From: Candidatus Limiplasma pullicola
Lineage (GTDB): Bacteria; Bacillota; Clostridia; Christensenellales; Aristaeellaceae
DNA length: 53,990 nt
Direction of reading: 5' to 3'
Assembly (NCBI GenBank): GCA_018710985.1
Contig: DVIV01000007.1
Location: forward strand, 1 to 53,990
The translations under genes were made by a program, and so were the position numbers. Positions within the stretch are counted from its first letter, which is position 1. Every line of letters starts with the position of its first letter. The notes beneath the pieces were generated by a model. It saw nothing but the letters and a program-made list of their open reading frames with translations. It did no database searches and was not told the DNA's origin. Positions 16,549-24,404 of the stretch are shown one piece after another.

Positions 16549-17805
16549 TTACTGAGCCAGAAGATCGTTGACCTGCGCCTCGGCATCCGCCAGAGCGGTG
16601 GCGGCATCCTTCATGCCGGCCAGAACAGCCTGAGACTCATTGTAAATGATGTCGGTTATGGCGTTCATATTGATGTTGCCAGGCACAGGTTTGCCGTATT
16701 CAAGCGCATCGACAAAGGGTTTGAGATCGCCGCTGGTATAGGAAGGATCAGTGGCAGAACCACGGTTGGCCGACAGAGTATCAGAGAACACGACCGCGTT
16801 TTCGGCATTGGTTAGCCAAGCGCTGAAGAGGAAAGCGGCATCTCGCTCAGCTTCCTCGCAAGCGGTTGTTATGCCCAGGTCCCATCCGCCAGCCTGCGCC
16901 TTGGCGGGATACTTATCGCTGAATACGGGAACCGTGGAGAAGCCCAGCTGGATATCAGGATTTGCCTCGTAAATGGCCTCAAGGTCATAGGAAGCGGACA
17001 TATACATACCCAGCTTACCTTCCGCAAAAAGGTTACGGTTAGTGGTATTGTCGTTTTCAAGGCAGGAGGAGGGCACAATTCCCTCTTTCAGGTACATGTC
17101 GGCCCAGAATTGCAACGCCTCTACACCTTCGGGAGTATTAAAAGCCGCTGCGGTCTGGTCCTCATTGAGCAGTTCCACCCCATTGGAGAACATCAGGGTG
17201 TATACCTGAGCGGTGCAATTGCCGCTACCATAGCCACACAGGCCGAATCCATAGATGCCGTCACCCAAGGCAGTGATAGCCTTTCCATATTCCACCACGT
17301 CGGCCCAGGTCTCCGGAGCTTTTTCGGGATCCAAGCCAGCTTTTTCAAAGATCTCCTTGTTGTAGATGATCGTCATGACCTCGGTACGATACGGAATCGC
17401 ATAGTGTTTTCCATCTACCAACCCGGTTTCCAGACTGCCTTCATAGTAGGTTTCTTCCAGATCAATGCCATGTTTTTCCGCCAGCTCATCCACGTTGATC
17501 AAATAGCCCATCTTGGCATAGGGAATACACCAGGCAATAGCCATATCAATGATGTCGGGCATTGTGCCGGACATCATAGACGCAAGATACTTATCTTCCA
17601 TGCCATCCCAGGGATTATATTCGAAGGTAACGTTGATGTTGGGGTAGGTCTTTTGGAATTCTGCAAGCAATTCCTCCATCTTACCATCGTTCCAGGTGCC
17701 GGTCCACATCGTCAAATCGGCGGAGATTGAAGTATCCTCTGCCAGACTTGTACCGATCGTAAGCAGCATCATCGCAGCGAGCAACAGACTTACCAGTTTT
17801 TTCAT
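16549..17805 (-). CDS. CUT1 extracellular sugar-binding protein
   Basis: This 418-aa family-1 solute-binding protein (MalE type) has a Sec signal (MKKLV, then LLAAMMLLTIG) with a likely signal-peptidase I site after SLA at residue 22. There is no lipobox cysteine, which is unusual for a monoderm where such proteins are normally lipoproteins. The mature part shows LTMWTGTW, MPDIIDM and the YNKEIFEKAGLD block found in sugar-binding proteins. AAAGGAGG precedes ATG 17805. It would capture the operon's sugar or oligosaccharide outside the membrane. Confidence 0.9.
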   Translation of the reverse strand: MKKLVSLLLAAMMLLTIGTSLAEDTSISADLTMWTGTWNDGKMEELLAEFQKTYPNINVTFEYNPWDGMEDKYLASMMSGTMPDIIDMAIAWCIPYAKMGYLINVDELAEKHGIDLEETYYEGSLETGLVDGKHYAIPYRTEVMTIIYNKEIFEKAGLDPEKAPETWADVVEYGKAITALGDGIYGFGLCGYGSGNCTAQVYTLMFSNGVELLNEDQTAAAFNTPEGVEALQFWADMYLKEGIVPSSCLENDNTTNRNLFAEGKLGMYMSASYDLEAIYEANPDIQLGFSTVPVFSDKYPAKAQAGGWDLGITTACEEAERDAAFLFSAWLTNAENAVVFSDTLSANRGSATDPSYTSGDLKPFVDALEYGKPVPGNINMNAITDIIYNESQAVLAGMKDAATALADAEAQVNDLLAQ

Positions 17806-17857
17806 TGGGTATGCCTCCTTTTATAATGTTTTTTTGATGCCCAAGCAAGGTGGTTAT

Positions 17858-18838
17858 TTACAGCGCTATGCGCTGTCCGGTTCTAACTGATTCGCACTCT
17901 TTTTCGACCATGAAAATGGTATTGCGTGCACTTTGAGGAGTAACTGCTGTTTTTTCAATTCGCCCTGCAATCCAGTCCACAAACTCCGTCAGTTCCTGAT
18001 AAACACCCACAATCTCGGAAGGGACCCCTTCAAGCGTTTCCAGTTGTGCCGTAAACGGTTCTGTTCTGGATGGATAACAGGTGACCACGCCATTTTTGTA
18101 CTCCAACGTTCCATGCTCAAAAGCAGCCAGATACCCCCCTGCCCATGGAAGGGTAGAATCATTCCAGCCGCCAAGTGCCGACACCGCAAAACCTTTCCCA
18201 TGGTACAAATAATGCGTATTGATATAGCTCATATGGATTTCGGGCCGTTCGCTGCCCACGCTGTCTACAGCATCCGGCAGTCCAAAAAGATAGTTGACCA
18301 TATCTGTATCATGGATGTGCATTTCATAACAGACCATTTTACACAGGTCCGGATTAAGATACCAAGATCCCTCCGGATGCATTCCGTACTGGCGCGTCAG
18401 TGAAAGATAGCACAGTTTTCCATAGCGCTGATCGTCAATACATGCTTTGAGAAATCTGTACTCCGGCCAGTACCTGAGCACCTGTCCCACCATGAGTTTG
18501 ACACCGCTGTGAGCAGCTCTTGCGATCATTTCGTCCGCTTCCCGGCACGTGTGAGCCATTGGCTTTTCACAAAACACATGCAACCCTCTGTCAATGCATT
18601 TTAGCGCATAGTCCGTATGCAAAAACGAAGGCACGCAGATATCCACTGCGTCAGGCTGTTCGTGTTCCAGCATCTCATCCAAGCTATGGTAGGCTCTGCA
18701 GTTCATTTGTTTGGCATAGCGCTGCGCGATTTCCAGGTTAGCATCGACAATCGCCATCACCTCAAGTCCTTTGACGTAAGGAAAGGCCTGAATATGATTG
18801 GCACCCATTCCGCCTGCTCCAACCAATGTGATCTTCAT
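17858..18838 (-). CDS. Gfo/Idh/MocA-family oxidoreductase, first gene of the operon
   Basis: This 326-aa NAD(P)-dependent oxidoreductase has the Rossmann motif GAGGMGANH, the EKP motif at 91-93 (CEKPMAH) and the catalytic-type MHIHDTD block. It is only distantly related to the second family member in the same operon. GAGGAG lies 8-9 nt before ATG 18838. It is the first gene after the promoter at 18,894-18,922, about 50 nt downstream of the predicted transcription start. Its position before the transporter genes suggests an early step on the imported sugar, but the substrate is unknown. Confidence 0.88.
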   Translation of the reverse strand: MKITLVGAGGMGANHIQAFPYVKGLEVMAIVDANLEIAQRYAKQMNCRAYHSLDEMLEHEQPDAVDICVPSFLHTDYALKCIDRGLHVFCEKPMAHTCREADEMIARAAHSGVKLMVGQVLRYWPEYRFLKACIDDQRYGKLCYLSLTRQYGMHPEGSWYLNPDLCKMVCYEMHIHDTDMVNYLFGLPDAVDSVGSERPEIHMSYINTHYLYHGKGFAVSALGGWNDSTLPWAGGYLAAFEHGTLEYKNGVVTCYPSRTEPFTAQLETLEGVPSEIVGVYQELTEFVDWIAGRIEKTAVTPQSARNTIFMVEKECESVRTGQRIAL

Positions 18839-18864
18839 AATATATCTCCTCTACCAGCCATAAA

Positions 18865-18880
18865 TTGAAAACGTTTTCAA
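18865..18880. promoter_or_regulatory. LacI-family/cre-type operator
   Basis: TTGAAAACGTTTTCAA is a perfect 16-bp palindrome with a central CG. It contains TGAAAACGTTTTCA, which matches the catabolite-response-element pattern TGWAANCGNTNWCA and LacI-family operators in general. It starts about 7 nt after the predicted transcription start, a position that blocks elongation or open-complex formation. The ligand could be the operon's own LacI protein, CcpA, or both. Confidence 0.8.
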
Positions 18881-18893
18881 ATTTGTTGAATTT

Positions 18894-18922
18894 ATTATAT
18901 ATTGCATATAGCAGATTGTCAA
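18894..18922 (-). promoter_or_regulatory. Sigma-A promoter of the 17-gene catabolic operon
   Basis: On the minus strand TTGACA (18917-18922) and TATAAT (18894-18899) are separated by exactly 17 nt, a full consensus vegetative promoter. Transcription would begin near 18,887 and run into the operator at 18,865-18,880. No other strong promoter was seen inside the operon. Confidence 0.88.
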
Positions 18923-18975
18923 TAGTATTTTCGATTTTTATGCTTATAAAGTTTTTATAAAGAATAAAATCACTA

Positions 18976-18999
18976 TGTAAACAAATGATATCGTTTACA
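18976..18999. promoter_or_regulatory. Second upstream operator-like inverted repeat
   Basis: TGTAAAC (18976-18982) and GTTTACA (18993-18999) form an inverted repeat. Its right part reads TGATATCGTTTACA, a one-mismatch match to the cre/LacI pattern with a central CG. Its centre lies 120 bp from the centre of the operator at 18,865-18,880. Paired sites at such a distance could support repressor looping (inference). An ACATTT-TC-AAATGT repeat follows at 18,997-19,010. Confidence 0.5.
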
Positions 19000-19099
19000 T
19001 TTTCAAATGTGAAAAATCCAGTTTTTACCAAGCCTTCGGCGTTTTCTTGCGGACCGGATTTTCCTCTCCGTCTCTCCTCGTCTCAATCTGCGTTATATG

Positions 19100-19108
19100 T
19101 GTTATAAT
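19100..19108 (+). promoter_or_regulatory. Extended -10 promoter of the alcohol dehydrogenase gene
   Basis: TGTTATAAT at 19100-19108 is an extended -10 element with a perfect TATAAT; the -35 region near 19,080 is poor. It lies about 44 nt before the start codon. The 313-nt divergent region 18839-19151 holds this promoter, the operon promoter and the two operator-like sites, and no evident gene. Confidence 0.65.
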
Positions 19109-19151
19109 AGATCATCATCCTATATTCTTGAACCGAAAGGAGCCATATGCC

Positions 19152-20189
19152 ATGCTCGCCTATACCTATGTCAGCCGGGGACGCTTCGAACTGATTGAGA
19201 AACCCCGTCCCATCCTTCAGGACAGCCGGGACGCCATCGTGCGCGTCACGCTGGCCAGCATCTGCTCCAGCGACCTGCACATCCGACGTGGAAGCGTGCC
19301 CAGGGCTGTGCCCGGCATCACTGTGGGGCATGAAATGGTGGGCGTGGTGGAGGAAACCGGATCGGACGTCACCCGCGTCAAGCCCGGTGACCGCGTGACC
19401 GTAAACGTGGAAACGTTCTGCGGCGAATGCTATTTCTGCCGGCACGGCTGGGTCAACAACTGCACCGACCCCAACGGCGGATGGGCGCTTGGCTGCCGCA
19501 TCGACGGCGGGCAGGCGGAATATGTACGCGTGCCCTATGCCGACCAGGGGCTGGACCGGATTCCCTCCTCCGTGACGGATGAGCAGGCCCTTCTGGTGGG
19601 CGATGTGCTGGCAACCGGCTATTGGGCCGCGCAGATTGCGGACATCGGGCCGGAGGATACCGTGCTCATCATCGGTGCGGGGCCCACGGGGCTGTGCACG
19701 CTGCAATGCGTGCTGCTGCTCCATCCCCGCCGGGTGATCGTGTGCGACACGGACCCGCTGCGCCTGGCCTTCGTTCGCCGGCACCATCCGGACGTGCTCA
19801 CCACACCGCCGGAGGGGCTGGAAGCCTTTGTCCGCGAGCACTCGGACCATGGCGGGGCAGACGCGGTGCTGGAGGTGGCCGGGACGCCCGACACCTTCCG
19901 CATGGCGTGGACCTGCGCGCGTCCCAACGCCACCGTGACCGTCGTAGCCCTCTATGACGGCCCGCAAACCCTGCCCTTGCCCGATATGTACGGAAAAAAC
20001 CTGATTTTCAAAACCGGCGGAGTGGACGGATGCCACTGCGCCGAAACCCTGCGTCTGATCGAACAGGGCAAAATTGATACCACGCCGCTGATCACCCATC
20101 GCTGCACGCTGGCCGGTATCGAGGAAGGCTACCGCATCTTTGAAAACCGGCTGGACGGGGTTATCAAGGTGGCGGTAACGTCCCGGTAA
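19152..20189 (+). CDS. Zinc-dependent medium-chain alcohol/sorbitol-type dehydrogenase
   Basis: This 345-aa NAD(P)-dependent dehydrogenase has the catalytic-zinc residues C38 and H60-E61 (CSSDLH, VGHE), the four-cysteine structural-zinc lobe C90, C93, C96 and C104, and the Rossmann motif GAGPTGL. The pattern matches threonine/sorbitol/alcohol dehydrogenases; substrates are often polyols or sugar alcohols. AAAGGAG lies 9 nt before ATG 19152; the ATG five bases earlier is out of frame. It faces away from the low-GC operon, is GC-rich, and converges with the MATE gene with only 7 nt between stop codons. Confidence 0.9.
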   Translation: MLAYTYVSRGRFELIEKPRPILQDSRDAIVRVTLASICSSDLHIRRGSVPRAVPGITVGHEMVGVVEETGSDVTRVKPGDRVTVNVETFCGECYFCRHGWVNNCTDPNGGWALGCRIDGGQAEYVRVPYADQGLDRIPSSVTDEQALLVGDVLATGYWAAQIADIGPEDTVLIIGAGPTGLCTLQCVLLLHPRRVIVCDTDPLRLAFVRRHHPDVLTTPPEGLEAFVREHSDHGGADAVLEVAGTPDTFRMAWTCARPNATVTVVALYDGPQTLPLPDMYGKNLIFKTGGVDGCHCAETLRLIEQGKIDTTPLITHRCTLAGIEEGYRIFENRLDGVIKVAVTSR

Positions 20190-20196
20190 ACCGCCC

Positions 20197-21579
20197 TCAC
20201 GCCTCCAGCTTCGCCTTGCCGATGCTGCGTTTAAGCCACCCGCCCTTGAGATAGTAGATCACAAACAGCACCGACGTGACCGACCACGTGATGGGATAGC
20301 TCAGCAGCACCACCGTGAGGCTGTGGTAGGCAGGCGCCACGCCCATCACCCACACCACGCGCAGGAGGCACACGCCCGTGAGCGTAAGCAGGGTGGGAAT
20401 CAGCGAATCGCCCGTGCCGCGCACCGCGCCGGCCAGCACCTCGATGCAGATGTAGGTGACATAGGTGGGCACCAGCAGGCGCAGGATCTGCATGCCCAGC
20501 GCTACCACCTGCGCGTCATCGGTAAACAGCCGGTAAAGCGACTCGCCCAGCAGAAGGAAAAAGCCGCTCATCAGCAGCGTGGCGCAGAAGGTCATCAACA
20601 GGCACACGCGCACGCTTCGGCGCATGCGGTCGTACTTGCCCGCGCCGAAGTTCTGTCCCACAAAGGTGGTGATGGATACGCCAAAGGCGTTAATCATCAT
20701 CCAGTACAGGCCGTCGAGCTTGCCATAGGCCGTATAGGCGGCCACGATATCGGTGCCGAAGGCGTTGATGCTGGCCTGGATGATGATGTTGGATAGCGAG
20801 TACATGACCGATTGCAGCCCAGCCGGAAAGCCGATGCGCACGATGCGGTCCAGCAGGTTGCCGTAGAAGCGGATTTTCCTGGGCTCCAGTCGGTAGGCCT
20901 GATGCGAGCGAAGCAACGTGATCACCACCAGCACGGCGCTGACCGTCTGGGAAATAATCGTTGCCAGCGCGGCGCCGGCAACGCCCATCTCCAGGCCCAC
21001 CACCAGCAGCACGTCCAGCACGATGTTGACCATGCAGGCGCTGATAAGGAAGTACAGCGGCCGCCGGGAATCGCCCACGGCGCGAAGCAAACCTGCGCCT
21101 ACGTTATAGATGAGGGAAGGGATCATGCCGGCGAAATAGATGCGCACATACACCTCGGCATGGACCAGCACATCCGCCGGAGTGCCCATCCAGCGGAGAA
21201 TCACAGGCGAAAACGCGATTCCCAGCACCGTGAACAGCGCTCCGCCCGCCAGCGCCAGCGCCGCGGCGGTATGCACCGCCTGGCTGACCTCGCGGTCACG
21301 CCGCCCGCCGAAAAACTGGGAGAGGATGACCGTCGCGCCGGAGGACAGGCCCACGAAGAAGCCCACCACCAGGTTGACCAGCGTGCCCGTGGCTCCACCG
21401 ACAGCAGCCAGCGCCTCCTTGCCGACGAATTTGCCCACGATAACGGCATCCGCCGTGTTGTAGAGCTGCTGGAAGAAGGTCCCCAGCAAAATGGGGAAGA
21501 AAAATGCCAGCAGGTTTTTCCAGATCACGCCTTCGGTGATGCTGTTGTGACCAAGCTCATGCTGCCTTCGAAACGCCAT
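20197..21579 (-). CDS. MATE-family efflux transporter
   Basis: This 460-aa membrane protein has the twelve-helix MATE architecture. Characteristic segments include PILLGTFFQQLYNTADAVIV near the N terminus, GxxSGATVILSQFFGGRR, and in the second half FPAGLQSVMYSLSNIIIQ with FGTDIVAAYTAYGKLD. MATE proteins export cationic drugs or metabolites by Na+ or H+ antiport. AGGAGG precedes ATG 21579. It is the last gene of the purC-capE-GNAT-MATE unit; there is a 52-nt gap after the GNAT gene. The exported substrate is unknown. Confidence 0.92.
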   Translation of the reverse strand: MAFRRQHELGHNSITEGVIWKNLLAFFFPILLGTFFQQLYNTADAVIVGKFVGKEALAAVGGATGTLVNLVVGFFVGLSSGATVILSQFFGGRRDREVSQAVHTAAALALAGGALFTVLGIAFSPVILRWMGTPADVLVHAEVYVRIYFAGMIPSLIYNVGAGLLRAVGDSRRPLYFLISACMVNIVLDVLLVVGLEMGVAGAALATIISQTVSAVLVVITLLRSHQAYRLEPRKIRFYGNLLDRIVRIGFPAGLQSVMYSLSNIIIQASINAFGTDIVAAYTAYGKLDGLYWMMINAFGVSITTFVGQNFGAGKYDRMRRSVRVCLLMTFCATLLMSGFFLLLGESLYRLFTDDAQVVALGMQILRLLVPTYVTYICIEVLAGAVRGTGDSLIPTLLTLTGVCLLRVVWVMGVAPAYHSLTVVLLSYPITWSVTSVLFVIYYLKGGWLKRSIGKAKLEA

Positions 21580-21631
21580 GTGTCCTTCCTCCTGCAAAGC
21601 CTGTGTGTCGTCGCGGATGCCGCGTTTTGGG

Positions 21632-22423
21632 TCATGCGGGGTACAGCTCCCACGCGTCATAGGGGCCGGCGATACGATAGCCCAGCCGGGCGGCCAGCGC
21701 GGCGGATTCGGGATTGGCCGCGTCCCAGCTCGGATAGAGGCCCCGGTCGAGGCATCGGAGAATCAGCCGGGCGCAGCAGGCCAGGGCAATGCCCCGCCGC
21801 CGCATATCCCGCCTTGTTTCCACCTGGAGCTCGATGCCGCCGCTCCAGCAGATATAGGACGAGGCTCCGCCCACCAGCTCGCCATTGCACACGGCGGCCA
21901 TGCCCAGCCCGCGGGCAAGAAAGTCCTCCTCGCTGCGAAACTGTTCGCAGAAGGAGCGCGACCACGGCGCAGCCATGGCCATGCGGTAGGTTTCCCGATC
22001 AAACGGACATACCCGGACTTCCGGGGGCGCGGCATCGGCAAAACGCGCGAGGCGGCTTCGGTCAAAATCTTCGCCGCCCTTATGAAAGGCGTATCGCCGC
22101 GTAGGCGACGCGTCGCCGCCAAAGACGGCGGGCGCCAGCGCCGAGAGCGCGGGGTCGCGCGCCACGAGGATGGCATAGCGCCCTGCCCGTTCCTGCTTCC
22201 AGGCGCGAAGCAGGCTTTCGGCGCTGCGGGTGCTGCGCGACGAAAGAAACAGAAAGTCCGCGCACTCCACCAGCGCGCCGCCGGGGGCATCCTCAAGCGT
22301 CCAGACGTTTCCCATGCTTCCTTCCAGGGCGGAGACGATCATCATCTCCATCCAGTGTGCAAAAAGGGGCGCGGACTGCGCCCGCGCCCATGCCCCTTCG
22401 GCCCGGATCAGCTCCTGTCCCAT
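21632..22423 (-). CDS. GNAT-family N-acetyltransferase
   Basis: This 263-aa protein has a C-terminal GNAT fold of the GNAT_acetyltran (PF12746-like) group. The acetyl-CoA-binding motif reads QVETRRDMRRRGIA and the downstream LYPSWDAANPESAALAARLGY block is typical of this group. The N-terminal 100 residues are less conserved. It overlaps the capE stop by 16 nt with GGAGG 10 nt before ATG 22423, so it is probably co-translated. The acceptor is unknown; neighbours suggest a small molecule or sugar-nucleotide-linked function, but this is weak. Confidence 0.82.
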   Translation of the reverse strand: MGQELIRAEGAWARAQSAPLFAHWMEMMIVSALEGSMGNVWTLEDAPGGALVECADFLFLSSRSTRSAESLLRAWKQERAGRYAILVARDPALSALAPAVFGGDASPTRRYAFHKGGEDFDRSRLARFADAAPPEVRVCPFDRETYRMAMAAPWSRSFCEQFRSEEDFLARGLGMAAVCNGELVGGASSYICWSGGIELQVETRRDMRRRGIALACCARLILRCLDRGLYPSWDAANPESAALAARLGYRIAGPYDAWELYPA

Positions 22424-23439
22424 GTGGCGAGCGCCTCCTGAATGTAGTCCAGCGAAAGCAGCTTTTCCTTCACCTGCTCCACGTCCAGCAATCGGGTGTT
22501 GCTGGAGTTAAACTCGGTCAGGAGGTTTCGGTCCTGCTCGCCGGCAACCACGTATTTGTCATAGTTGAGGTCGCGGGCATCCGAAGGGACGCGGTAAAAA
22601 TCGCCCATATCCTCGGCATGCGTACATTCCTCGTTGGTCAAAAGCGTCTCATACATCTTCTCGCCGTGGCGGATACCGATAATCCGCACGGGGTGCTCCG
22701 GCGCGTGGAACACCTCTTTGACGGCCTGGGCCAGCACACCGATGGTGCAGGCAGGGGCCTTTTTGACCAGAATATCCCCGCTGTGGGCATGCTCAAAGGC
22801 AAACAGCACCAGCTCCACGGCCTCTTCCAGGCTCATGATGAAGCGCGTCATGTCCGGGCTGGTTACGGTGAGGGGCTGTCCCGAGCGGATCTGGTCGATA
22901 AACAGCGGAATCACCGAGCCGCGCGAGCACATGACGTTCCCGTAGCGCGTGCCGCAGATGAGCGTGCGCTCGGGGCTGACGGTGCGGGCCTTGGCCACAA
23001 ACACCTTCTCCATCATGGCCTTGGAGGTGCCCATGGCGTTGACGGGGTAGGCCGCCTTGTCGGTGGAGAGGCAAATGACCTTGCGCACACCCTCTTCAAT
23101 GCAGGCGGTGAGCACATTGTCCGCGCCCAGCACATTGGTCTTGACGGCCTCGATGGGGAAGAATTCGCAGGAGGGCACCTGTTTGAGCGCTGCCGCATGA
23201 AAGAGATAATCCACGCCATGAATGGCGTTTTTCACGCTGGCCAGCTCACGCACGTCGCCGATGTAGTATTTGATTTTATCATTCTGATAATGATGACGCA
23301 TGTCATCCTGTTTTTTTTCATCCCGGCTGAAAATGCGGATTTCACCGATATCCGTGTCCAAAAAGCGCTTGAGCACCGCCTCGCCAAAGGAGCCGGTGCC
23401 GCCGGTGATCATCAGCGTTTTGCCGCTGAAGGGCGTCAT
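22408..23439 (-). CDS. capE: UDP-N-acetylglucosamine 4,6-dehydratase/5-epimerase (CapE/WbjB/FnlA type)
   Basis: This 343-aa extended SDR closely resembles CapE/WbjB/FnlA. It has the NAD motif TGGTGSFG (about 13-20), IFSRDEKKQDDMR, AAALKQVPSCEFFPIEAVKTNVLG, LSTDKAAYPVNAMGTSKAMMEK and SSNTRLLDVEQ near the end. These inverting enzymes carry a Met-x3-Lys in place of Tyr-x3-Lys, and NAMGTSK shows it. The product is a UDP-2,6-dideoxy-4-keto hexose for surface polysaccharides such as those with L-FucNAc. The usual partners CapF and CapG are absent here. The gene starts 4 nt after purC with GGAGG upstream. Confidence 0.88.
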   Translation of the reverse strand: MTPFSGKTLMITGGTGSFGEAVLKRFLDTDIGEIRIFSRDEKKQDDMRHHYQNDKIKYYIGDVRELASVKNAIHGVDYLFHAAALKQVPSCEFFPIEAVKTNVLGADNVLTACIEEGVRKVICLSTDKAAYPVNAMGTSKAMMEKVFVAKARTVSPERTLICGTRYGNVMCSRGSVIPLFIDQIRSGQPLTVTSPDMTRFIMSLEEAVELVLFAFEHAHSGDILVKKAPACTIGVLAQAVKEVFHAPEHPVRIIGIRHGEKMYETLLTNEECTHAEDMGDFYRVPSDARDLNYDKYVVAGEQDRNLLTEFNSSNTRLLDVEQVKEKLLSLDYIQEALATWDRS

Positions 23440-23443
23440 AGGG

Positions 23444-24178
23444 TCATTCCTCCTCGGTATTCTTCAGCACATTGCCCGTCAGACGGTGCAGCACCTCGCG
23501 GTACGCCTCCTCCACGTCGCCCAGGTCATGCCGGAAACGGTCGATATCCAGCGGCTCATGGGTACGCGCATCCCAGAAGCGGCACGTATCGGGCGATACC
23601 TCGTCCGCCAGCAGGATTTCGCCATGAAAGCGGCCAAATTCCAGCTTGAAATCAATCAGCTCAATGTTGATTTCCCGCATGCATTCGCTCAGGATGTCAT
23701 TGACCCGCAGGCTCATTTCCTCCATGCGGTGCATCTCGTCGGCCGTGGCGATATCCATGGCGGTGATGTGCGTCAGGTTCACCAGCGGGTCCTCCAGCTC
23801 AGGGTCCTTGAGGCAGTATTCCACCACGGTGTTTTTCAGCCGCGTGCCGTCCGGATATCCGATGCGCTTGGCCAGGCTTCCGGCCACAATGTTGCGCACC
23901 TTGATGGTCACGGGGATAATCTCCACCCGCTTGATCAGCGAGCAGCGGTTGTCGATACGCCGGATAAAGTGATTGGGCACGCCCTTCTGGGTCAGCAGCG
24001 TAAACATGTATTCACAGATCAGGTTGTTGATCTCGCCCTTGCCGATGATGCGCCCGCGCTTGAGGCCATGGAAGGCAAAGGTCTCGTCCCGGTAATAGAC
24101 TACCGCCTCGTCGGGGTTTTCGGTGGCGTAGAGGCGCTTTCCCTTTCCCTCGGCGATCATGTTGGTAATGCTGTTCAT
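23444..24178 (-). CDS. purC: Phosphoribosylaminoimidazole-succinocarboxamide (SAICAR) synthase
   Basis: This 244-aa enzyme joins CAIR and aspartate using ATP in purine synthesis. It shows the N-terminal GKGKRLYAT, the signature VEIIPVTIKVRNIVAGSLAK and the second signature ELIDFKLEFGR, followed by LADEVSPDTCRFWD. Length is normal. GGAGGAAG precedes ATG 24178; the longer in-frame extension overlaps the promoter. It heads a four-gene unit with capE, GNAT and MATE rather than lying in a pur operon, which is unusual. Confidence 0.96.
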   Translation of the reverse strand: MNSITNMIAEGKGKRLYATENPDEAVVYYRDETFAFHGLKRGRIIGKGEINNLICEYMFTLLTQKGVPNHFIRRIDNRCSLIKRVEIIPVTIKVRNIVAGSLAKRIGYPDGTRLKNTVVEYCLKDPELEDPLVNLTHITAMDIATADEMHRMEEMSLRVNDILSECMREINIELIDFKLEFGRFHGEILLADEVSPDTCRFWDARTHEPLDIDRFRHDLGDVEEAYREVLHRLTGNVLKNTEEE

Positions 24179-24217
24179 GCTTCCTCCTCGCCATCCCGCG
24201 TGATATGGTTTCGACTT

Positions 24218-24246
24218 ATTGTAACACGCTTCGACACCATGCGCAA
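24218..24246 (-). promoter_or_regulatory. Sigma-A promoter for purC-capE-GNAT-MATE
   Basis: On the minus strand TTGCGC (24241-24246) and TACAAT (24218-24223) are separated by 17 nt, about 40 nt before purC. No purine riboswitch or PurR-box pair was recognised in the short leader. Confidence 0.65.
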
Positions 24247-24324
24247 GCACGCACATAAAGCCCGTCTGAAATCCTATTATTTATCTCCATAAGAAGCAAT
24301 ATACTACTATTTGTATTTTTATAA

Positions 24325-24353
24325 TTGACATTTAATTGCATAAATGTTACAAT
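24325..24353 (+). promoter_or_regulatory. Sigma-A promoter for the RpiR regulator gene
   Basis: TTGACA at 24325-24330 and TACAAT at 24348-24353 are separated by exactly 17 nt, about 50 nt before the GTG start. The region between the two divergent promoters is strongly AT-rich. Confidence 0.82.
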
Positions 24354-24404
24354 CAATACATCCCAAAACAACTTGCTTATTAATAGGTAAGGAGAGGGGT
24401 TGCT

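Larger units (their letters stand above)
57..19040. other. Low-GC catabolic island (putative acquired block)
   Basis: From about 57 to 19,040 the DNA is visibly poorer in G+C than the flanks and uses more A/T-ending codons, while everything from about 19,150 onward is strongly GC-rich. The block coincides exactly with one 17-gene minus-strand transcription unit and its promoter region. No integrase, transposase, tRNA gene or clear direct repeats were seen at its edges, so the mode of acquisition is unknown. The base-composition contrast is seen in the sequence; transfer is inferred. Confidence 0.55.
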
